The notes beneath the pieces were generated by a model. It did no database searches. It was not told the DNA's origin and saw only the letters and a program-made list of their open reading frames with translations. 64,000 bases of DNA from Vitis vinifera (taxonomy: Eukaryota > Streptophyta > Magnoliopsida > Vitales > Vitaceae). Location of the stretch: the NCBI RefSeq assembly GCF_030704535.1, contig NC_081822.1, positions 2,781,001 to 2,845,000 on the forward strand, in the 5' to 3' direction. The translations under genes were made by a program, and so were the position numbers. Positions 47,200 through 64,000 of this stretch are shown here, piece after piece (the stretch's first letter is position 1; every line of letters begins with the position of its first letter).

Positions 47200-48800
47200 G
47201 AATGCCGTAGGTTTTATTTGAAGTAGTTGAGAAGCAATGTGGGTTGGAGTAGAAGGAGAGGCGTGTGTGTAATATTTATTTTTTATTTTTATTTATTTTT
47301 TTGTTATTGTGGTGTGATCTCCAGTAGATTCTGTAGACGGTGTTGGTACAACCACTGTGGGCTCCTCCTCCCTCTCCGTTTTTTCTCCCTTTGGATTTTG
47401 GATTGATTGCCCACCTATTCCCCCCATGTCTTTCTTCCCATTTCCCCTTCTTCTTAATCAACTTTTAATTGATTGCCTTTATTATTAGTTATTACCATCA
47501 CAAATATATACCCCCACACACATACATACCCTTTCTCCTCTCCTTTCTAATAAATAATACAAGGGTGTGAGAAGATTAAAATCTGTGAATCATTTTCTTC
47601 AATCATAAACATCAACCACCCATTTGACTTGATGGCTTTATTTCTAGACCCATTAGAAATAAATAAATAAATAAATAAAACATTTTCCTTCTCATTTTCT
47701 AACTCTGACTTCATTTTCAATATCCGAATTTTGAAAAAGAAAAAAAAAAAAAAAAACCCAAATGGCAAAGTTACTCATGACCATCTTAAAGTGGGCAGAC
47801 AGCCCCCACTACCAACTATCAAAACATGTTGCAGTATCCTTTTTATTGTAAATGCATTGACTAAATTATATAAAATATTTATATTGAATTTCAATGTATT
47901 TATCTTTTTAAATATTTGTCTGCCACTTAGCCTCGTGGCACTCGTACACCACCTACCATCTACCACCCTTCTATTGAGTTTTATAGTTATTCTAAAAGAA
48001 AAAAAAAGTTTTTATTTTTTTTAAGTATTAAAAATATTTTTAAAAATCATTATTAAACACATTCTAACTTATTTATATTAAATAATTTTTATATTTTTAT
48101 ATTTTTTGAAAAGAAAAAGAGTTATTATGAATTGAGAATTTCCATACATTTATTGTGAGGGCCTTTGACCAATGTTGGAATAACAAATAATAACAATAAT
48201 AATAGAAAATGATAAATTTGGATTTAGGGTTGAATTAGGGAAGTAAGTAAGACAGCAACTAAGCAACAGAAAAAGATACTGGATTTTACTAAACAGGCTT
48301 TAAACAGCTGAGGCATAATAATTACAAGTTAGAGGACTGAAAAGGAAAAAAGAAATAAAAAAAAATGGGACCACAATCAGAGCGGAGAGTATGGAATCAA
48401 TCTTTTGTAATAATAGTGATGGAGACACGAAATAAATAAAGGTTGGGGGACCAGGGACCCACTAGCAATTTTTGAAAATCTATGGTGGGCCTTCCAAATA
48501 AAATCTTTGATGGGCCCATTCCTATTCTGCTCTAAATCCCCGTCTTCGAATCTGTCCCCATCGAGGGTGTCCAAAGCAGAAAGTTTTTCTTCACGGGGGT
48601 CAGTCTGAAATTTTTTTTCACACTCGAGTGTTGGGCCCACATCTTGTCTGACACGTGTCGTCCCCTCCACGCTTCACCGCCTTTTATCGTACGTCTGATA
48701 TTGCCACGCTGATCGCGACGAGTGCCCTCCTGAACCGTCTGATTCTCATGCTTGCTTTATTTTTATTTTATCTGCAAGACTGCAACAACGTAAAGTTTAG
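47200..48800 (-). promoter_or_regulatory. Upstream region of the response regulator
   Basis: A TATATATATA run lies at 47107-47116, 34-43 bp before the ATG, which would give an implausibly short leader. The real promoter is probably further away. A perfect palindrome GACACGTGTC (G-box/ABRE-like) is at 48650-48659 within a GC-richer block, 48480-48730, that also has several GGGCCC/GGCCCA motifs. No coding sequence is seen; frames at 47276-47461 and 48377-48670 look like chance. Confidence 0.35.
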
Positions 48801-51297
48801 GGTGTTGACGCTTTGACATCTTCCAATTATTTTAATTCCTACGTCTAAATTTTGAATTATTTTATATTCTTAAATTCATAAAAATAATTAAATAAATATT
48901 TTTAAAACCCCAAAAAAAAAAATCCTAATTTTTACCAATCAAACAACTCAAAATTCCAATTTCTTTTTTTTATCTTTTCTTTTTTGTCATTTATCAGTGA
49001 TAAAATAATAATTAAAAAATAAATTGCAAACCTTAACAATCTTGAAGGGCTAAACGTGAACTACATGGTGATAGGATGTTGACAGGAGAAGATTTTTCCT
49101 TTTTTTTATAAAAAAAACAAATAAATAAATATGGTTGGGGGTAGGTTGGCCCACACAACCCTTTAAGTCACTGGCTAAAAAGTTACACATAAATCTTTGG
49201 ATAATCTTTGATAGAAAAAAGCAAAGTGTGTTTGGTGACAAATCTTTTTTATATTACTTTGATTGACCAAATAAATTTTGTAGCAAAGTGTGATTGTGTT
49301 TATGTATTTTTTGACTTAGAGAAGCAAAGTGAGGGACCCACTTCACCCAAAATGAGGCCATTCATTACTCATCTTACCTTACTCCTAAATCAAATGAGAT
49401 TTCTCTAGATCTGTGGTCCACATCTACACCCACAAATAACCTTTGTTTTTTTTAATTTCCCATTTCCTTTATAATTATTATTGTCTTTCTAGGTAGTTTG
49501 CGGAGGAAATTTCTCCCTCCACTTGCCCATCAGCCATTTAAATACCATCCTTTTGTTTTGGGGGGTCGCCCTCATTTTGACTTGTTGCTCAATAACAACC
49601 TATTGGAATATCAATTTCCTGCCTTTGTTTTTTCCACAGCCACGAGGAAAAAGGGGATGTGTATCTTCATTACTTTCCTTCTTCTTCAAGTTTTAATTAT
49701 TTGTATAAATAATAAGTATCTGAAATCACATAACTTGGCTACATACATTTTCCCTTTAAGCATGTAACAAAAGTCATTTTGAGCCTAGTGGCATTCATGA
49801 CCCTTGGTTGATTAGGCATAAACCACCTTATGTGAAAATTAATTAATTTCAGTGAGAAAGGTCAAACTTTGTCGGGTTTTTCTACATCTTTTCATTTTGA
49901 CTTTGAATAAAAATACAACTTTGGCCCTCCAAATATTCTCCACTTTCTCAAAATAATGATATTCTAGTTCTTTAATAATTAAAGAAATCACCGTATATGT
50001 ATAAGATTTATAAATTATGACATATGAAAAGAAAACAATTGTTTGAAGTTTGAAAGATTTTGATGGAGATAAGATTTTTTATTTTTTTTAATAAAAAAAT
50101 ATTTTATGATTTTTGAGTTTGTACGACGAGGAAGTAGTTAACATAAAACTTTACACTAATGTAACATTTCATATTATAAAATTAATTTTTTGATATTTTA
50201 TCGATTAACATAACACTTTATGTTAATGTAATATTTCATCTGATAACATTAGTTATTTTTTTAATACTAAAGTGAAGATGGTAAGGTAATCTAAATTATT
50301 TGATCTCTCCGTGTAGAAAAAATATATATTTATTTTTCTATATCCATACTACCTAAATAAAATTTCTAGACAAGGAAATGGATCAAATTCATCTTATTTT
50401 AGTTTTTTGACCCCCAAAATCAAATAATTTTTTTTAAAAAAAAAAAAGAAAAGAAAAACAGTTAGGAAGTGTGTGCATGAGTGCATCTACATTTAAAAAG
50501 TGGGTGAAATAGAATGCAAAAATCCTTAATTGGACGTGTACTAAGCAATTAACATCACCTAAAAGCTCAAAATTGAATGCAATGGAGGACCCACTTTTAT
50601 TTCAAATCTCCTTCTTCTCGGACCTCTTTTTCCTTTTTTTTTTTTTTTAAATTTCTTTTTTCCTTTCTTTAATCAGTCACCATTGATGATCATTGCCGAT
50701 TTTGTTCAGGGTTGACAAGCGAGAAGATTAAGATAATGTTTCTATGCCATGGCCCCATTCCCATGTATCTCCCTAGTCCTCACCCACCCCATCTTTTGCA
50801 GGGTGTTACATAAATGTTCATAAATAAATAAATAAAAGCAAAAATTAATGAATAATATTCCAAATATCTTATATTAAAAGTTTTATTATAAGATTTAAAA
50901 TAAAATGGGAATTGAATTATGTGAATGTTAAAAGGAAACGAAGAAAAGGAGCTTTTTGAAAAGTGGGGCTCATGGTCATGCGACATTTCCTTGGTGGGAT
51001 TGGACGTTTGAAGTTCTTCTTCTTATCCAGAGTTCAGACCGGCCAGTATATCTGCTACTGTTTGCTGCCCACGCTCAATTTTTCTCGCACTTTTTTTCTT
51101 TTTGTCCAATCAGAATCCAATTGCTTTCCAAATGTCTAAAATGAATGTTTGGCGTGTTTTTGTCATATCTATTTTTATATAATCATTGATTGTATTTATT
51201 TATGTTTTTTTTTAAACTTGATTTTTCAATTCACCACATGATCACGGTGCCAGAAGAAATCGCACTGTAATGTGCATGAAGAACAAGGAGACTGAGA

Positions 51298-51578
51298 GTA
51301 TATTTGAAAACGGTTTCGAAAACAGTTTTTTATTTTTTTATGAAAGTATTTAAAAAATATATATATATTTTTTAGTTATTTTCATTTTTTTTAATTATAA
51401 AATACATATAAGGATTAAAAATAAAATTTTAAATATAAAATTATTTTTAAAACATATTTAAAATATATTAAAAACATTTCAACTCCCAAACAAACCTTTA
51501 TTTTATAAAATATTAAAAGTTATTTTTTTTTTAATTATTCTCAAAAACTATTTTAAAAAACGATTATCAAATAGTACC
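51298..51578. mobile_element. MITE-like element with inverted ends of about 34 bp
   Basis: The left end 'gtatatttgaaaacggttt' plus 'cgaaaacagttttt' is the imperfect reverse complement of the right end 'aaaaactattttaaaaaacg' plus 'attatcaaatagtacc'. The 280-bp element has no coding capacity. It is probably a non-autonomous DNA transposon. Confidence 0.6.
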
Positions 51579-53054
51579 TAAAGTTCCTCATTTTAAATAT
51601 TTTTTTGTTTTTTTTCAAATTAATTAAACACATAAAAGAGCTTTTATTAAGCTTAAAAACAAAAATAATTGTGGCTTCTAACTCTAGCTTGAATGTGAAC
51701 CTGCCTCCAACCAATGTGGGGGTGTTGATATATTTAAATATAATTAAAATTTCATCTCCTAAGAAATATCTTAATTAATTATTTTTATAATTTGAAATTA
51801 ATAAAATTACTCTCATTTTTCTATATTAATTACTCTCACAAAATTTTGAAATATTTAATTAAAAAGGATGAAATTATACTTATATTTAAAAAGATAATTT
51901 TTATGTATAAAAATTATTTCTATAACCTCATTTTGATTTTTTTTTTTAATCCTCAAAGTTTTTTTATTTAAAAAGTGTTTGATAGGAGATAAGTATTAAA
52001 AAATTGTTAAAATATAATTTTTAAAAAATATATATATAATTGCCTTTTGAAATGCCCAAAACCTATATTAGTTATTTTATCAATGAATTCTCTATCTCAA
52101 GTCATATATGAAATTACAAATTTTGAGAATAACTTAATTTTACAGCACAAATACCTTTAACCTTCTTTTCACGAAAAAAAAAAAAAAAGTTAAATGAAAT
52201 TCACGAGAAAACTTTCTTATAAAATGTTCGATTTTTTAGAGAGAAAGAGAGTGAAAGGTGAGAAGATTTTTTATTTTATTATTATTATATGTAAATAGTT
52301 TTTGGATAGCTTCAACTCTCATCACTTACTTTCTATCTCTCATTTTGTTGGTTGGGATGGATCAGGATCAGTCCCACTTGAACACCAAAACCTAAACCTA
52401 ACTCCAACAAAAATAACCCATCACCCAAAAATTTAATATAATGTGGAAGATGGCACTGCCTACATGGTGCGGATATGAACAGGGGGGGCATTGGGAGGCT
52501 AGGAAATGGGGTAGGGTAGGTTGTAGGGCACCCAAAAAGGGAAATGTCAAAAGCAAAAGGGTTCAGGGTAAAAAATGGGGACAGGAACCCACTTTACTTG
52601 AAATTAAGATCTTCGTGCAGTTGATATGCCTTTCACCTAGTCGCCCTTGAAACCATGATTGTCATTATCATCAAATATATCATGCGTGAAAATCCAGGCC
52701 TCCATATATACTATGGTCCCACTTTTATTTTTGTTATATTTCTTTTTTCTTTTCGAATGTTAGGTGTGGGAGTGAATTTTTTCTGGTATGAAACTCTTTG
52801 AATTAGAAGCGGATAAAGAGGGGTTCGAAAATTTCTCCATTCTTTTGTCATTGTCGTAACCTTTCATTCACGTTGTCCAGCTCTCCTTGTGCATTTAAGG
52901 ATATGTTTTCTTGTTGCTTACCTACTTGATATTAAAAACTTCTATCTAGAGTCTAGACATGTGCTTATACCATCAAACAAGTGTCCTACTCACTTGGGAG
53001 AATGCTGAAATTGACTTTTCTAACATGGTTACCAAACTATTCTTGGATGAGAAG

Positions 53055-53215
53055 AATTTGCACGATATTCCTTCCATTTTTCCATTGCACCAATGTCATC
53101 ATATGTAGAAAATGCATTAGATGATGAATTTGACCGGAAGATTTTGCATGATAGTCCATCTTTCCATTGCACCAATGTCATCATCCTTAGAAAATGCATT
53201 AGATGATGAATCTCT
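53055..53215. repeat. Two-copy tandem duplication, about 82 bp unit
   Basis: 'tccattgcaccaatgtcatc' occurs at 53081 and 53163, each followed by 'agaaaatgcattagatgat' and preceded by 'ttgca-gata-tcc'. Confidence 0.9.
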
Positions 53216-54874
53216 TAACCCATCTTATACTTGGAATTTGGGAAAGATAAATTGACTTAAAACTTATACTTTTAATATGACTTTCATGCAGTCGACAAAC
53301 CCCTAAATTACTCTGTGAGTTAATTGCTATGAAGGCTTCCCTTTCATTCAATTCCCTTGGGTCTTTTAACCGATCAATGTACTACTTTAAAACTTTTGTT
53401 TTCTTCTTCTTTTAAAATTAGATAGAGACCCTTCTAATAAGATTGTTGAGTTTATTCATCATGATCGTGTATTTTTATTAAGTTCTTAGATTTATTGGAT
53501 GGAATGATAGTATGGAACTTGGACATTTACATTTGAGTTATCCATAAAGATATTCATGTAATTTTTCTCGAATGTTCCCCATTTTCAATAGATGCCTAAT
53601 TATTTATATGACAAGAAACTTAAACATTTATCTTATGATTTTACTTAATCATTCGTATGAAAGGAAATCCAAAACACTTGCGTTTGAGTTGCCTATATTG
53701 CAAGGAGCTTAGATTTTTGTCTTTGAATTGGGTGCCTAATTGTTGGCATGATAAAGAATAGGACAATTGCCTTCAAGTTGCATGCTTGGGTCCGATAGCC
53801 TTCCAGGGCTTAACTTGGTCTTCATGATTCTACTTTTCCTTCTCACTTTAACATTATTATTGGCTTGATATAAAGATTATTATCTATAATTGTTAAAAAA
53901 ACTAATTTCATTGGTAAAACTCAATGTTTTCTTAGGATTTCTAACCCTAGTATTCTTTGATACCGGTATTTTTTATAACGTTTCTTCATAACATCTTGAA
54001 GTGAACCTTCTATTGGGCCTAAGAAGGATGGCGTTGTTTATGTGATGAGACCTTCTATCTGGCACAAGGAGTTTCTAATTGACTTTAGAGCTATTGGGCC
54101 TAGTTGGGCCTGAATTTCAAATTTCAAGCGTAGCTCAAGAATTTAGAGAATGAACTCAAGACCGGACTAGCGTGTCGCGACCCTTGTGCATTAGCCCACT
54201 GAAATGAACTGGCCTCATCCAATTGGAAATCCATTTCTCGCAATCTCAGGCCATGGCCCAGGCCCGGGGCTCATCCAATTTCGCTTTTCTCATTATTCGC
54301 ACGAAGCGAGTCATTTAATTTTTTGGAGAATTTAAGGAAAAACACGAACCAACGAGGGTCTTTAAAATGAAATGTCAACCCTGCTTGAATTTCCGTACAT
54401 AGATCTCCCATCCGCATTAACCACTGTTATATTGACACTTTGACAAATATAAGAAAAAACATAAATAAATAAATAAATAATAGACTAACAATCCAACTTA
54501 TTTTAACTATTTTATATAATAATAAAATAAATTTAAAATACATCAATTTAATTTTTTTTTTATGTGTAATTATTTTATATTGAAAACCATTTTTTTTTAT
54601 TTTTTAAGCATTTTTTTCAAAAGTAAATATAAAGAAAAAGTCCAAGAAAATAAAAAATTTTGAAAAAATAATTTTTAATTGTATTTATTTTTTTCATTTT
54701 TTTTAAAAGTATTAAAAAAATATTACCTAATTTAAATATTTTTTTATTTACTTAATAATTTCGCCGTAATGGCTAAAGTGTGGATTCTTAAAATCCAATA
54801 TTTACAACGAACGGTATAAAATTATAAATAATAGCTCTAAAAAAATAAAATAAAAATGGGGAAAAGGAGGCAGT

Positions 54875-54887
54875 CCCCCCCCCCCCC
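54875..54887. repeat. Run of 13 C
   Basis: Homopolymer upstream of ALAD; its length may be a sequencing uncertainty. Confidence 0.9.
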
Positions 54888-55039
54888 TTCTCTTCGAGAT
54901 TTTTTAGATTACCAAAAATGTCCAAACCATTTTTTGAAAACAGATAGGGAGAGCACGGTAATTTAAAAAATTCAGACATATTTTGAGGCTATCATGGTCA
55001 AACTGGGTAGGTGGGCCGATCATCTGTCAGCGTCCACAG

Positions 55040-55078
55040 TTATCCTCTCTGATTGGCTCTCCAAATCCCTCAGATAAG
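55040..55078 (+). promoter_or_regulatory. Candidate light-response I-boxes upstream of ALAD
   Basis: TTATCC (reverse GGATAA) at 55040-55045 and GATAAG at 55073-55078 flank an ATTGG (reverse CCAAT) at 55052-55056. I-box/GATA motifs are common in light-regulated plastid-protein genes, which suits a tetrapyrrole enzyme. Short motifs like these also occur by chance. Confidence 0.35.
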
Positions 55079-55119
55079 GCCACCTCGTCGCTTTCCATCT
55101 CGCCTCCTTCTCATCCCAG

Positions 55120-55261
55120 GTTAGTTTCTCACCTCTAATTCTCTTCCATATGATCTAATTATTCACTTTTTCTTACGTTTTCCTCTCAAATTTCTCGGCA
55201 AGAATTTAGGGTTTCAATATGTCCTGTCACTGAATTCGAACATTGGGTGTGTGTGGTACAG
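55120..55261 (+). other. Probable intron in the ALAD 5' UTR
   Basis: The donor CCCAG|GTTAGT is at 55120 and the acceptor GGTACAG ends at 55261, 29 bp before the start codon. Confidence 0.5.
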
Positions 55262-55290
55262 ACGAGACGCGCAGTTTGGGAATTGAAGTC

Positions 55291-63545
<8,255 letters not shown>

Positions 63546-64000
63546 GAGATTGTTTGAAGTGTAGAATCGGCTAAAATAAAATCTGTGGCTTTGAAGGTGC
63601 TACAATGAGTAAGAATACATTTAGTAGGGAGCGAGAACATATTTTTTGCAGTTGTATCATCGACAATAAGGTTAAAGTTGAATTATGTGGTATGATGGTT
63701 TTTATCAAAAGATGATACCTTGCTTCACCATAATATTACTGCATAATCATATCATATAAAGGCAGGATTATTATTGGTGACAATGTGCAAATTGAGTCTA
63801 GTGAAAATATTGGCTGGAAGTGCAACCGCATCATCGCAAGTCTGAGGCATGCAAAGCTTGAAAAGGAATTGTGGGTGTCGGCAGGAAAAAAATTACAGTT
63901 CATTTGATTCAATTGTGTTTCCCCGGTTAGTCCTTCTCTCAACTCTAAGTCGGTGGAGTTGGAATTATTTAAAAAAATCAAAAACAAAATTAAAACTTCC
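63546..64000 (+). other. ALAD 3' UTR and flank
   Basis: No new gene is visible before the window ends. The ALAD 3' UTR probably covers the first 150-400 bases. A frame on the minus strand at 63736-63987 has no recognisable domain. Confidence 0.5.

Larger units (their letters stand above)
48800..54960. other. Gene-free spacer between the response regulator and ALAD
   Basis: I find no supported gene on either strand. Small frames such as 49498-49767 and 52441-52650 show no domain. The region contains one MITE-like element and one tandem repeat (listed separately), long A/T-rich stretches, and a region near 53990-54120 where 'ccttctat-tgg-c' and 'attgggcctagttgggcctg' recur without forming a clear repeat array. 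Confidence 0.55.

Noticed and set aside
52441..52650. Small frame with Trp/Cys-rich start
   Set aside because: Isolated, 69 codons, no domain, no splice partners and no promoter signals.

Overview
This is nuclear DNA of a flowering plant, most likely a woody dicot such as grapevine (Vitis). The species is inferred from the general look of the genes and repeats, not from a database match. The window is AT-rich. It carries five intron-containing protein genes with GT-AG splice sites, long AT-rich spacers, and many degraded transposable-element pieces. I found no bacterial or viral system, no CRISPR array and no functional RNA gene.

Layout. 1-2990: spacer with two tandem, decayed retrotransposon RNase H remnants. 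3255-14155 (+): chloroplast ascorbate peroxidase, thylakoid form, 12 coding exons, with three truncated LINE insertions in its introns and a conserved alternative last exon for the soluble stromal form. 14156-19180: spacer. 19845-26571 (+): DUF630/DUF632 protein of the NRG2-like family, behind a GA-rich leader with many upstream ATGs. 26572-33480: repeat-rich spacer with a duplicated block of about 1.4 kb. 33911-39803 (+): ER protein disulfide isomerase, 10 exons, with two perfect ER-stress elements just upstream. 39804-44960: spacer with a MITE-like element and an LTR-like fragment. 44961-47073 (-): type-A cytokinin response regulator, 5 exons, with a 21-serine microsatellite inside the receiver domain. 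47074-55119: promoter region and spacer. 55291-63545 (+): chloroplast delta-aminolevulinic acid dehydratase, 12 coding exons, with a plastid DNA insertion (trnL-UAG/ccsA) in intron 6 and another LINE tail in intron 8.

The five genes do not form an operon-like unit. Two products are plastid proteins that meet through heme: ALAD makes porphobilinogen on the path to heme and chlorophyll, and ascorbate peroxidase is a heme enzyme that removes H2O2 at the thylakoid. PDI serves ER protein folding, the response regulator damps cytokinin signalling, and the DUF630/632 protein is probably a membrane-anchored regulator.

The most notable signals are: the in-frame GAC-TAA alternative exon that would yield stromal APX; two exact CCAAT-N9-CCACG elements upstream of PDI; the plastid insertion in a gene for a plastid enzyme; several retroposon insertions with readable target-site duplications, including one that appears to be only a poly(A) tail; and a recurring pattern of 60-91 bp tandem duplications, mostly in introns. 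I see no clearly undescribed biological system.
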